Of a stretch of DNA of 64,000 bases, positions 36,150 to 44,263 are shown piece after piece. The notes beneath the pieces are model-generated. The model was given only the letters and a program-made list of their open reading frames with translations. It did not search any database and was not told the DNA's origin. How positions within the stretch are numbered: position 1 is the first letter of the stretch; each line of letters starts with the position of its first letter. The position numbers were made by a program, and so were the translations under genes. This DNA is from an uncultured Candidatus Poseidoniales archaeon (GTDB lineage: Archaea > Thermoplasmatota > Poseidoniia > Poseidoniales > Thalassarchaeaceae): NCBI GenBank assembly GCA_902593945.1, contig CACJKA010000003.1, positions 53,864 through 117,863 of the forward strand, written 5' to 3'.

Positions 36150-37172
36150 TTAACTCATCTTTTTGGGGCTAATTCCAGTTATTGATAGCCACATTGACTT
36201 CCTCATTATTTTTTTAATCTCGGGCCTTAATACCTTAATCCTATTTTGAAAATCTAGAATATTCCCTTCTCGCAGTAGTTGTAATGTTCTTTGTCCGATT
36301 AGTATAGGCAATAAGCATGAAAGTCGAAGTCTAAACTGACTTCTTGGTAGCATTTTGACATAATCTACAGCCTCGTCAAGATAATTTTCAGCCCTATCGA
36401 GATAAGAATTATACAATGGTCTAAATTTTTCAATATTATTCATATCAAGAAGTTCTTGAGCAGTCATTTCAATTCCATTAAGGGACTCCTTTGGAATGTA
36501 GCATCTCCCCATTCGTAAGTCTTCAGGAATATCTCTCAGAATATTGATTAATTGTAATGATTTACCGAATTTCACTGCCTTTTCAAATAAAATTTCCCTT
36601 TTATCATCACTAATAGTAAATAGATGACTCAATGAAATATGGGTCCAAAACTCACCGACACTACCCGCGACTCTATATGTGTAGTCGTCTAAATCATTCT
36701 CATTTGCCAATGAGATAATTTTACCTCCCGACGCATCAGCAAATCTTTCTAAATCAAGTATTTGCCCACTTATTATGATGTCAAGTAATTTTCTTATTTC
36801 TTTTCTATCTGCACTTGTTATTTTTTCTGATTTTTCTAAATAACTAATTGGTATCATTGCTTCATTGAGTAATCTTGCTTCTGCTACATCTTCTTGTATT
36901 TCTGCCAATTCGGAAAAATCAGGTAGTGGATATTTTTCATCTTGTATTCTTCGATTATATTCTTGGAGTAATTTGAGCAAAATCTTCTTTTCGCCTACCT
37001 TAGAATCTGCAATTGTATCAGACAAACGTGGAAGAAGATAACCTAAACCAATCTGTTTCCGTATTTTTTTGGGCAGAACTTTCAAGGTTAAATAAAATGA
37101 TCTCGAAGTTCCTTCTAAGAGGTCATCCATTATTTCTTCAGACTCGCCAACAGTTGACTCGCCCTTTGCCAT
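36150..37172 (-). CDS. Squalene synthase-like prenyl transferase
   Basis: About 340 residues. 'GTSRSFYLTLKVLPKKIRKQ' opens the fold; the first Asp-rich motif is 'LSDTIADS' and the second 'LINILRDIPEDLRMGRCYIP', close to eukaryotic-type squalene synthases ('NILRDIxED'). The last 60 residues include 'RLRLSCLLPILIGQRTLQLL', resembling the membrane-proximal helix. It is only distantly similar to the neighbouring CrtB-like protein, suggesting two distinct condensations (C30 and C40) rather than a recent duplication. I chose ATG 37172; the track's TTG at 37214 adds 14 residues and starts three bases from the sucD stop. Confidence 0.8.
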   Translation of the reverse strand: MAKGESTVGESEEIMDDLLEGTSRSFYLTLKVLPKKIRKQIGLGYLLPRLSDTIADSKVGEKKILLKLLQEYNRRIQDEKYPLPDFSELAEIQEDVAEARLLNEAMIPISYLEKSEKITSADRKEIRKLLDIIISGQILDLERFADASGGKIISLANENDLDDYTYRVAGSVGEFWTHISLSHLFTISDDKREILFEKAVKFGKSLQLINILRDIPEDLRMGRCYIPKESLNGIEMTAQELLDMNNIEKFRPLYNSYLDRAENYLDEAVDYVKMLPRSQFRLRLSCLLPILIGQRTLQLLREGNILDFQNRIKVLRPEIKKIMRKSMWLSITGISPKKMS

Positions 37173-37216
37173 GGATATGTGAATACGTCTTACATCTAAG
37201 ACTCTCGCATCCAAGT

Positions 37217-38137
37217 TTATCTTAATCCGCTATCTTCCAAAGCCTTAACTAATACATTTCCAATTTCAGAGGGGTCTCTTGCAACATAAATTCCTGCTGC
37301 TTCAAATGCCTTAAATTTCTCTGCTGCAGTACCTTTTCCTCCCGAAATTATTGCGCCGGCGTGCCCCATTCTCTTTCCTGGAGGTGCAGTTGATCCTGCT
37401 ACGAAACCAACTATGGGTTTTGTCATATTCTTTGATGCCCATTCCGCTGCTTCTTCTTCAGCTGAACCTCCGATTTCTCCAATCATTACTACTGCTACAG
37501 TTTGATCGTCTTTTTCAAAAGCATCCAAGCAATCGATAAAACCTGTTCCATTGACTGGGTCTCCACCGATTCCAACACAAGTTGATTGCCCTTCACCAAC
37601 ACTCATAGTTTGCGCAACTGCCTCATAGGTCAGAGTACCTGATTTCGATACAATCCCTATTCTTCCCTTAGCATGGATAAATCCGGGCATTATTCCGGCT
37701 TTACTGCCACCAATATCCCCTGGAGTGATTATTCCAGGGCAATTTGGTCCGATTAACCTAACTTCTGGATATTGATTTACTCTAGCAACTGCTTTAACCA
37801 TATCCAAGATAGGAATGCCTTCAGTAATACAGACAATCAACCCTCCTCCCTTTTCATGAAATGCATCAGCGGCTTCAACAATGGCAGCAGCAGCAAATCT
37901 AGCAGGAACATAAATCAAACTAACATCTGCTTTGGTATCTTCTAAACCTTCAGCAACTGTATTGAAAACAGGAACTTTCTTACTCGGTAATTCAACAAAT
38001 TGTCCACCTTTACCCGGAGTGACACCACCTACTACATTAGTATTATATTCATCCATTTTTGTCCCATGGAAAGTGCCCTGCTTCCCCGTAATCCCCTGAA
38101 TCAAAACTTTACTTTTTTCGTGAATCCAAATTGACAT
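37217..38137 (-). CDS. sucD: Succinate-CoA ligase (ADP-forming) alpha subunit
   Basis: Works with SucC to convert succinyl-CoA to succinate with nucleotide phosphorylation. The CoA-binding Rossmann fold starts with '[15 protein letters not shown]'. The phosphohistidine loop is '[15 protein letters not shown]' near 256-270, with the active His in 'GHAGAI'. '[13 protein letters not shown]' is near 128-140. 306 residues is slightly longer than the about 290-residue norm. Its ATG overlaps the sucC stop by one base (TAATG), so the subunits are coupled. The terpenoid synthase genes follow on the same strand. Confidence 0.95.
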   Translation of the reverse strand: MSIWIHEKSKVLIQGITGKQGTFHGTKMDEYNTNVVGGVTPGKGGQFVELPSKKVPVFNTVAEGLEDTKADVSLIYVPARFAAAAIVEAADAFHEKGGGLIVCITEGIPILDMVKAVARVNQYPEVRLIGPNCPGIITPGDIGGSKAGIMPGFIHAKGRIGIVSKSGTLTYEAVAQTMSVGEGQSTCVGIGGDPVNGTGFIDCLDAFEKDDQTVAVVMIGEIGGSAEEEAAEWASKNMTKPIVGFVAGSTAPPGKRMGHAGAIISGGKGTAAEKFKAFEAAGIYVARDPSEIGNVLVKALEDSGLR

Positions 38138-39345
38138 TATTCCACTCTCCTTGTAAGATTCACTATTTTTTCCGCACCTTCAGCGAGAGTACTTGCTGTG
38201 TGTACATCTAAGTCACAGGAATCTAGTACCTCTTTTCCTTCTACATGATTAGTTCCTGAAAATCTAACGACTAAAGGAACTTTCAGTCCAAGTTCATTTG
38301 AGGCTTCAATTACACTTCTAGCAACCATGTCGCATTGAATAATGCCTCCAAAGATATTCACCAATATCCCTTCAACATTATCATCCTCAAGAATAATTCC
38401 GAATGCAGTGGTAATTGAATCCCTAGTTGCTCCCCCGCCTATGTCAAGGAAATTTGCCGGCTCACCGCCATATAATTTTATGACATCCATGGAAGCCATA
38501 GCAAGACCAGCACCATTTACTAGGCAACCAATATTCCCATCTAGTTTCACATATGATAGGCCGTGGTCATGAGCTCTAGTTTCTACTTCTTCTTCCTCAG
38601 AATGGTCACGCATTTCTTCCATCCATGGATGTCTAAATGAGGCATTTTCATCGAAACTAATCTTTGCATCTAAAGCTATCATTTCTCCTGATTCTGATCT
38701 CACTAGAGGATTAATTTCTATCATAGAACAGTCCTTTTCAACGAACATTTTAGATAACGAATTTAACATTGAAACTAATTCTTGCTTCGATATCCCCTCT
38801 AGATTGAGATTATCTGCCATTTCTACAGCATCATTTTCATTTAGTCCATCTACTGGATGAGTCCATATTTTATGAATTGCTTCAGGAGTTTTTTCTGCAA
38901 CTTCTTCAATATCCATACCCCCTTCAGTAGATGCCATGATTAGTATCGATTTTGCCTCTCTATCAACTAATAGAGCTAAGTAATATTCATGCGCAATTGA
39001 GCAACCTGCTTCTATGTACAAATTATTTACTATTTTTCCACTTGCACCTGTTTGCTTAGTCACAAGTTTCCTTCCAATAATATTTTGTGCATATTTCTCG
39101 ACATCTTCTCTAGAAAAAGCAATTTTCACGCCGCCTTCCATTACTAAATCATTAGTTTCTTGGTCATAAAGAGTTCCTTTCCCTCTCCCTCCTGCATGAA
39201 TTTGTGATTTTACAGCCACAACTTTTGAGCCCAATGAATCATATGCATTAAGAGCATCATTTACTGTTTTACAGTGTATTCCATCTTGTACTTTAACTCC
39301 CGCTTCTTTAAACAGAATTTTTCCTTGATACTCGTGAATATTCAT
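38137..39345 (-). CDS. sucC: Succinate-CoA ligase (ADP-forming) beta subunit
   Basis: ATP-grasp subunit. The start '[19 protein letters not shown]' is the family N-terminus and fixes the ATG at 39345 rather than the track's TTG. '[14 protein letters not shown]' near 46-59 lines the nucleotide site; '[21 protein letters not shown]' near 212-232 holds Mg ligands; '[13 protein letters not shown]' and '[10 protein letters not shown]' form the phosphate-accepting loop. At 402 residues it is a little longer than E. coli SucC. The upstream gap to the nucleotidyltransferase gene holds the divergent promoters. Confidence 0.95.
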   Translation of the reverse strand: MNIHEYQGKILFKEAGVKVQDGIHCKTVNDALNAYDSLGSKVVAVKSQIHAGGRGKGTLYDQETNDLVMEGGVKIAFSREDVEKYAQNIIGRKLVTKQTGASGKIVNNLYIEAGCSIAHEYYLALLVDREAKSILIMASTEGGMDIEEVAEKTPEAIHKIWTHPVDGLNENDAVEMADNLNLEGISKQELVSMLNSLSKMFVEKDCSMIEINPLVRSESGEMIALDAKISFDENASFRHPWMEEMRDHSEEEEVETRAHDHGLSYVKLDGNIGCLVNGAGLAMASMDVIKLYGGEPANFLDIGGGATRDSITTAFGIILEDDNVEGILVNIFGGIIQCDMVARSVIEASNELGLKVPLVVRFSGTNHVEGKEVLDSCDLDVHTASTLAEGAEKIVNLTRRVE

Positions 39346-39449
39346 ATCTCTCAACCGTCCGAGTGGAAGTCGCTCTTTGAACGATGCGCCTATCGATGTT
39401 CAAATCTTAAGCACGAAGTGCTGAAATCCATTGTCATTTTCGACAAGGT

Positions 39450-40418
39450 ATGGATGTAGTCGTTCTAGCCGGTGGATTTGGGACTAGACTAAGGCCATGG
39501 ACTGAAGGAAGAGCCAAGCCTTTACTGCCTGTTTTAGACAAGACTCTCTTAGAAAGAGTGGTTGAATGTGTTCCGACTAAAATGATTGACAGGGTAATAA
39601 TTGCTGCAGGTTACAGTGTGGATGAAATGCAGAGTTTCTTTGACTCATCCGCACTACCTTTTGATGTAGTAATTTCAGTTGAAGATGAGCCTTTGGGCAC
39701 TGGCGGTGCAATTTCTAAGGCCTTTTCCCATCTTACAGGTGAGGGGCCAGTCTTGATTTTGAACGGAGATCTCGTTTCAAGTGTCAATGTTAATGATTTA
39801 TTGAAGCATCATAGAGAAAAGAATGCTTTAGTGACTTTATCCCTTTGGCATGTGGAAGACCCTAGTAGGTTTGGGGTGTGTGGTTTAGAAGACTCAGGTA
39901 TGATTACTAAATTTCAAGAAAAACCTGAACCTGGAACTGAATTTTCTAATCTAATAAATGCAGGATGTTATTTGGTAGAGAGGGAGGTATTGGCATCACT
40001 TTCTTCGAAGAGACATAGTATGGAAAGAGAGGTATTTCCTGAAATAGCCAAAACTGGAAAAATGGCAGGATTGGAATTTAAAGGATACTTCGTAGATGCT
40101 GGAACTCCAACTTCGTTTATTGAAGCCACAAAAGTTTGTGTCTCTAACCGTAAATTCACACTCGGAGCTATAGATGAGAACAACAATTGGTACCTCGACC
40201 AATCATTAATTGATGACTCATACAAGATAACAGGTTCATCAGTTTCAAATGATGTATCAATCGGTAATGGTTGTGAAATTACAGATTGTGTAATTTTATC
40301 CGGGGCTATCATTGGAGAAGACTGTAAATTAACTAGGTGCTTGATAGGCGAATCATCTAGGATAAATAATAATTCAGAGATTTCGGATAAGGTTGTAGGT
40401 CATGGCGAAATTGTATAA
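39450..40418 (+). CDS. Sugar-phosphate nucleotidyltransferase
   Basis: 322 residues. The pyrophosphorylase signature 'LAGGFGTRLRPWTEGRAKPLLPV' runs from residue 6, with 'VLILNGDLVS' near 104-113 and 'NAGCYLVEREVL' near 170. The last 70 residues have the isoleucine-patch character of a left-handed beta helix ('DVSIGNGCEITDCVILSGA'). It would make an NDP-sugar (mannose or glucose type) for glycans or lipids; the sugar is not decidable from sequence. It starts 104 bases from divergent sucC and is 27 bases before tpiA. Confidence 0.88.
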   Translation: MDVVVLAGGFGTRLRPWTEGRAKPLLPVLDKTLLERVVECVPTKMIDRVIIAAGYSVDEMQSFFDSSALPFDVVISVEDEPLGTGGAISKAFSHLTGEGPVLILNGDLVSSVNVNDLLKHHREKNALVTLSLWHVEDPSRFGVCGLEDSGMITKFQEKPEPGTEFSNLINAGCYLVEREVLASLSSKRHSMEREVFPEIAKTGKMAGLEFKGYFVDAGTPTSFIEATKVCVSNRKFTLGAIDENNNWYLDQSLIDDSYKITGSSVSNDVSIGNGCEITDCVILSGAIIGEDCKLTRCLIGESSRINNNSEISDKVVGHGEIV

Positions 40419-40445
40419 TTTATCCGTCACCATCATATCGGTATT

Positions 40446-41123
40446 ATGCCTCGCAGTTCTATGATGGACACACTAATCGTTGTTAATTTCAAAACTTATC
40501 AAGAGGCGCACGGTGTTGCTGCTGAAGAATTAGCAATGATTATGCAAGATATAGAGACTGATGCTAGAATGATTGCAGTAGTGTCTGCTTTTGATTTATC
40601 TTCAGTTGTTTCTGCCGCCCCCAATTTAGAAGTTTGGACTCAACATTTAGATCCGATTAACTTTGGATCCAATACTGGTTGGTTACATCCTGAAACAGCC
40701 ATTTGCAGGGGGGCTAAAGGAACTTTGATTAATCATGCAGAACACAAAGTTTCTATCGAACATATTGCGATGCTTCTAGACAGTGTCCCAGAGGATTTCA
40801 CTGTCTGTGCATGTGCTGCGGATATTGATGAAGCAAGAGCGTTGTCGGCATTAGAGCCTAATTATGTAGCTGTGGAACCTCCTGAATTAATTGGAGGAGA
40901 AATTTCCGTAACTACTGCTGATCCGGATATTGTTAGTGGGACTGCCGCAGCTATACGTGAAATTAGTGAAGAAGTAGGAATTCTATGCGGTGCTGGTGTG
41001 AAAAATGGAGAAGATGTCGCCACAGCAATTAATTTAGGCACTTCAGGAGTTCTTTTGGCTAGCGGAGTCACTAAAGTTGACGACCCAAGAATGTCTCTGA
41101 ATGATTTGATTTCTAAAATCTAG
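40446..41123 (+). CDS. tpiA: Triosephosphate isomerase, archaeal short form
   Basis: Interconverts dihydroxyacetone phosphate and glyceraldehyde 3-phosphate. The catalytic residues are visible: Lys in 'VVNFKTY' (about 13-19), His in 'LINHAEH' (about 96-102) and Glu in 'VAVEPPELIGG' (about 140-150). The phosphate loop is 'CGAGVKNGEDV'. At about 225 residues it is the truncated archaeal form. The first ATG gives 'PRSSMMDTLIVV'; ATG 40461 or 40464 is an equally plausible start. A T-rich terminator follows the stop. Confidence 0.93.
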   Translation: MPRSSMMDTLIVVNFKTYQEAHGVAAEELAMIMQDIETDARMIAVVSAFDLSSVVSAAPNLEVWTQHLDPINFGSNTGWLHPETAICRGAKGTLINHAEHKVSIEHIAMLLDSVPEDFTVCACAADIDEARALSALEPNYVAVEPPELIGGEISVTTADPDIVSGTAAAIREISEEVGILCGAGVKNGEDVATAINLGTSGVLLASGVTKVDDPRMSLNDLISKI

Positions 41124-41127
41124 AAGA

Positions 41128-41140
41128 TTTTTATTTTTTT
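41128..41140 (+). terminator. T-rich transcription terminator after tpiA
   Basis: A run of five T, one A and seven T begins five bases after the tpiA stop. Archaeal RNA polymerase terminates at such T-tracts without needing a hairpin. Inferred from composition and position only. Confidence 0.5.
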
Positions 41141-41169
41141 ATTATTCAAAGAAATAATTTGAGAAAGAC

Positions 41170-41176
41170 AAAAAAA
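41170..41176 (-). terminator. T-run terminator after eL41 gene
   Basis: Seven A on the forward strand form a T-run 9 bases beyond the eL41 stop on the reverse strand. It faces the tpiA terminator, as expected for two convergent units. Confidence 0.45.
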
Positions 41177-41185
41177 TCAGTAAAA

Positions 41186-41293
41186 TCACTGTTTCGCTCT
41201 CTTTCTAGATGCTTTTCGGCGACGAAGTTTCTTCTTACGCCATTTCCAGCGTTGGTTTCCTTGCTTCTTCCAGGCACGTGAACCTCGCTTCAT
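41186..41293 (-). CDS. Ribosomal protein eL41-like, 35 residues
   Basis: The track shows a longer frame (41186-41407) that runs through a tRNA; the genuine gene is probably the 35-residue part from the ATG at 41293: 'MKRGSRAWKKQGNQRWKWRK', then 'KKLRRRKASRKRAKQ'. Nineteen of 35 residues are Lys or Arg. The C-terminal segment 'WKWRKKKLRRRKASRKRAK' resembles eukaryotic and archaeal eL41 ('AKWRKKRxRRLKRKRRK'), a 25-residue helix at the ribosomal subunit interface; the first ten residues are an extension. 'aggtcgg' upstream may serve as ribosome site. It sits 81 bases downstream of tRNA-Arg and is separated from it by a T-run. Confidence 0.7.
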   Translation of the reverse strand: MKRGSRAWKKQGNQRWKWRKKKLRRRKASRKRAKQ

Positions 41294-41359
41294 GCAGCCC
41301 GCCGACCTACTGCCCCTATATGAGCGATTTGCATTACGATAGATAATTCTAGAGTATAG

Positions 41360-41367
41360 AAAAAAAA
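41360..41367 (-). terminator. T-run terminator after tRNA-Arg
   Basis: Eight A on the forward strand (eight T on the reverse) lie seven bases after the encoded CCA of tRNA-Arg. It likely ends the tRNA transcript, so eL41 may have its own promoter in the 66 bases that follow. Confidence 0.5.
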
Positions 41368-41374
41368 TCTTTAG

Positions 41375-41451
41375 TGGTGGGCGATACAGGATTCGAACCC
41401 ATGTCATCGGCTTAGAAGGCCGATATGATATCCAGACTACACCAATCGCCC
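41375..41451 (-). tRNA. tRNA-Arg (anticodon UCU), CCA encoded
   Basis: Read on the reverse strand: acceptor GGGCGAT pairs perfectly with ATCGCCC, discriminator A, then an encoded CCA. The anticodon stem TCGGC/GCCGA encloses the loop CTTCTAA, so positions 34-36 are TCT, decoding AGA. The T-loop is TTCGAAT. No intron. AGA is a frequent Arg codon in this AT-rich segment. Confidence 0.93.
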
Positions 41452-41492
41452 TTGGGCTGACGCGGCAGTATCTCTTTGATGAACCCTACACC

Positions 41493-42269
41493 TCAAACAT
41501 TTTCCTGAAGAAGCCCATCTACAGCGTCTTCTAACACCTCTTGCATCTGGTCTACATCGTCCCCAGCACTGTAATTTAACTCTCCGTCGTCTAATATATC
41601 AGTTCGAATATCTTTGACAGTTCTACCAGTTTTTTTCGCAATCTCTTTCTTTTGATGGAGATTCTTTCTTCTCAAAGAGAATATATTTATCATTGCGGAT
41701 AAACTTCTAAGAATACTTTCCAATACTGCAATCAAGAAGAGGCTACTTGCGAAAGATGTAGCGATTTCATTCAAACCATTGAATAATTCTTCAATCTCCG
41801 AAATTTGAACCTGTGCATCTCCTACTAAGAATACACCGAGTACACCAAAAGGCAACATTTTCGCTACATCTCTAGATAAATCCTCGGTCCAATAAGAAAG
41901 AATTCTTACTGCACCAACTACTGATGTTGCAATCAGTGCATTTCTTGAATGATCGGCATCTGGTGATAATAATGTCAGAATTATTGCCAGAACTAAAGTC
42001 CAGAATGTAATCAATACTGGCACGAATACAATGTATTGTAAAACAAAAATCAGGGTCCTCGTATATTTTTTTACTCTCCCCGAAAGATTGTCAGAGTAAT
42101 GATTTAGATTTAGTGTAATCAAGTCTCTTTTTGCCAATGCTCTATAAAAAATAAATACGAAAACAGAGTAAACGGAAATTGCAACTATTGCTCCCAAAGT
42201 AGGATAAGATTCTTCAACTACTAATTGGAAAAAATCCTCAATCTCGGACCTATTGCTTGGTATTTCCAT
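41493..42269 (-). CDS. Hypothetical membrane protein with cytoplasmic C-terminal tail
   Basis: 258 residues, family not recognised. About five hydrophobic segments (near 22-45, 72-102, 110-125, 137-152 and 165-190) are followed by a 60-residue basic then acidic soluble tail ('RRKNLHQKKEIAKKTGRTVK', 'DDVDQMQEVLEDAVDGLLQE'). The layout loosely recalls small ion-channel-like proteins but no signature was found. It lies 39 bases after the SprT-like gene on the same strand and 41 bases before the tRNA-Arg gene. Confidence 0.55.
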   Translation of the reverse strand: MEIPSNRSEIEDFFQLVVEESYPTLGAIVAISVYSVFVFIFYRALAKRDLITLNLNHYSDNLSGRVKKYTRTLIFVLQYIVFVPVLITFWTLVLAIILTLLSPDADHSRNALIATSVVGAVRILSYWTEDLSRDVAKMLPFGVLGVFLVGDAQVQISEIEELFNGLNEIATSFASSLFLIAVLESILRSLSAMINIFSLRRKNLHQKKEIAKKTGRTVKDIRTDILDDGELNYSAGDDVDQMQEVLEDAVDGLLQENV

Positions 42270-42308
42270 ATGCGACCGTATACGTTTTCCATATTATGAT
42301 TATGCGTT

Positions 42309-42863
42309 TCATGACTTGAATGGTTTGGCACATTTCGGGCATCTGGTCGGCATAGTAACTCTCTTCCTTTCCCAAGTGTAGCCACAATCGCCACATATCC
42401 ATTGTCTTTCAGGTAATTTTTCAAGTACTCTTTCTCTCATTTCCTGTAACACTAAAGAATCGGATAACTTTGGCGGAGGGGCAATCTCTGTTACTAAGTT
42501 AGCATGTATTTCTCCATGATCTAATAAACCAGATGCGTGTAAAAGTTCGTGAGCCAGGGTGTTTCTATAAAGGGCTTCATCCTCGTTCAAAATAGGATTA
42601 AGGCCTATAGTCACAGGACCACAGGACAATCTTAATTTTCTTCTCCGAAATAACTCATTCGCATTATATTCGAAACGAGTCATCCCTAATCTCGAATCAT
42701 CCTTATCGATCCAAATCATATTCAATTTTTTATCCAAATATTTGAGAAAGGGCGCCTCTTTTTTATCCAATCGACCTTTCAAAACTTTAATCAAATCCTT
42801 AGGGAAATCCGGCTGAGTTGGTAATTCATCACCTTGACCCCCGTCTCCCGTTGCATTACTCAT
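42309..42863 (-). CDS. SprT-like zinc metalloprotease
   Basis: 184 residues. The zincin motif is 'HELLHASGLLDH' near residues 104-115 (HExxH plus a later His), and a C-terminal zinc ribbon reads 'CGDCGYTWERKRVTMPTRCP', with four Cys in two CxxC pairs. SprT/Spartan-type proteins cleave DNA-protein crosslinks in eukaryotes; archaeal members are probable counterparts, a family-level inference. The N-terminal 25 residues are low-complexity ('GDGGQGDELPTQP'). It is divergent from the tRNA-Ala gene with about 53 bases between. Confidence 0.82.
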   Translation of the reverse strand: MSNATGDGGQGDELPTQPDFPKDLIKVLKGRLDKKEAPFLKYLDKKLNMIWIDKDDSRLGMTRFEYNANELFRRRKLRLSCGPVTIGLNPILNEDEALYRNTLAHELLHASGLLDHGEIHANLVTEIAPPPKLSDSLVLQEMRERVLEKLPERQWICGDCGYTWERKRVTMPTRCPKCAKPFKS

Positions 42864-42916
42864 ACCCCTGCCTACTCCATTTCCCTTAAATGGCCGTCGT
42901 CGGTCCGATGTTTAAT

Positions 42917-42993
42917 GGGCGTGTGGCGCAGCTTGGAAGCGCGCTTCTTTGGCTAAGAAGAGGCCCCGAGTTCAAATCTCGGCTCGTCCACCA
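42917..42993 (+). tRNA. tRNA-Ala (anticodon GGC), CCA encoded
   Basis: Acceptor GGGCGTG against CTCGTCC gives a G3:U70 wobble, the alanine identity element, but also a U6-U67 mismatch. D-stem GCGC/GCGC and T-stem CCGAG/CTCGG are perfect. The anticodon stem CTTCT/AGAAG encloses TTGGCTA, so positions 34-36 are GGC. Position 37 is U, where a purine is usual. Discriminator A and CCA are encoded. Isotype is supported by anticodon and G3:U70. Confidence 0.8.
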
Positions 42994-43255
42994 TCTGATG
43001 TTTCCTCTAACTTTTATTTTATAGAAAATATTCTCTTCTATCATTCCAAAAAGATATTTTCACATTTTTTGAAATATTCATTTGTTCCAATTCATTATAA
43101 GTAGATTCCGAATCGTAAATACAAAATATCAATATTATAGGATAATAATGTTCATTTGTATAATATTATTTATTTATTCTACGATTTAAGATATTATCTA
43201 GTTTAATATTTCTTCAAACGAACAAATAATAAACCTAATGCTTAGGCGGTGACTT
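42994..43255 (+). promoter_or_regulatory. AT-rich leader of the glutamine synthetase gene with repeated motifs
   Basis: This 262-base region is the longest gene-free stretch in the window and is strongly AT-rich. 'TTCATTTGT' occurs near 43077 and 43151, and an inverted form, 'GAACAAAT', near 43220. A second inverted pair is AATCGTA (43111) and TACGATT (43180). These spaced half-sites suggest binding by a nitrogen-responsive or general regulator plus a TATA-type promoter, by inference only. A T-rich run just after tRNA-Ala probably terminates that transcript. Confidence 0.4.
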
Positions 43256-44263
43256 ATGGTAGATAAAGCAAAACTCGAATACATTTGGCTAGATGGATAT
43301 GAACCGACTCAGAGCATGAGAAGTAAGACAATGGTCGTTTCAGATTTCTCAGGTAATATTGAAGATTGTAAACAATGGTCATTTGATGGCAGTTCTACTA
43401 AGCAGGCAGAGGGTAACTCATCAGATTGCTTGTTAAAGCCTGTAGCAATATATCCAGATCCAGATAGAATCAATGGTTATTTGGTGATGTGCGAAGTTTA
43501 CAATGCTGATGGCACTCCTCATGTTACAAATGGTAGGTCAACTATCAATGAAGATGATGATGATTTTTGGTTTGGGTACGAACAAGAATATTTCTTGTGG
43601 GACCCAGAAACAAATCTTCCATATGGGTTCCCTAAAGATGCAACTGGGCAGGGCCAGTTTTATTGCTCTGTTGGGGCCTCAAATACCTTTGGCAGAGATA
43701 TAATCGAGGCACATCTTGACATGTGTCTTGATGCGGGATTGAATGTTGAAGGAATCAATGCAGAAGTAGCAGTTGGGCAGTGGGAGTATCAAATATTCGC
43801 TAAGGGTGCTAAGAATGCAGGGGATGAGATTTGGGTATCTCGATATTTAGCAGAGAGAAATGCAGAGAAGTATGGTTTAGAGATCAATTGGCACCCTAAA
43901 CCTCTAGGAGCTACTGATTGGAATGGTTCTGGAATGCACGTAAACTTCTCTGATACAACATTGAGAACTTGTGGTGATGAGAAAGTTTTCAACAAAGTTT
44001 GTGAAGCGTTCGGAAAGAATATTAAGAAACATATGGATGTTTATGGTGCACATAATGAGCAGAGATTAACAGGTCTTCATGAAACTCAATCGATTCATGA
44101 GTTCTCTTATGGAGTCTCAGACAGAGGCGCTTCTATTAGAATTCCAATTGGTACGGTTGAAGATGGTTGGGTAGGGCGATTAGAAGATAGAAGACCCTCT
44201 TCTAATGGAGATCCCTACAAAATTGGTGCGGTTGTAATTAGCACTACTAAGTCAGCATATTGA
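43256..44263 (+). CDS. Glutamine synthetase type II (GSII, eukaryote-like)
   Basis: ATP-dependent ammonia assimilation into glutamine. 335 residues, against about 440-470 for the GSI enzymes typical of archaea. GSII hallmarks are present: 'LEYIWLDGY' at the N-terminus, 'WSFDGSSTKQAEGNSSD' near 41-57, 'FGYEQEYFLWD', 'VEGINAEVAVGQWEYQI' and 'ATDWNGSGMHVNFS', 'GAHNEQRLTGLHET', and 'RGASIRIP' at the end of the active site. The type is normal in eukaryotes and some bacteria; its presence in this archaeon suggests old transfer. 'aggcgg' precedes the ATG. It overlaps the convergent oxidase gene by 17 bases. Confidence 0.92.
   Translation: MVDKAKLEYIWLDGYEPTQSMRSKTMVVSDFSGNIEDCKQWSFDGSSTKQAEGNSSDCLLKPVAIYPDPDRINGYLVMCEVYNADGTPHVTNGRSTINEDDDDFWFGYEQEYFLWDPETNLPYGFPKDATGQGQFYCSVGASNTFGRDIIEAHLDMCLDAGLNVEGINAEVAVGQWEYQIFAKGAKNAGDEIWVSRYLAERNAEKYGLEINWHPKPLGATDWNGSGMHVNFSDTTLRTCGDEKVFNKVCEAFGKNIKKHMDVYGAHNEQRLTGLHETQSIHEFSYGVSDRGASIRIPIGTVEDGWVGRLEDRRPSSNGDPYKIGAVVISTTKSAY

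Noticed and set aside
41294-41407. N-terminal 38 residues of the track ORF 41186-41407
   Set aside because: This part runs through a T-run terminator and the 3' end of tRNA-Arg; only the C-terminal 35 residues are kept as eL41-like.
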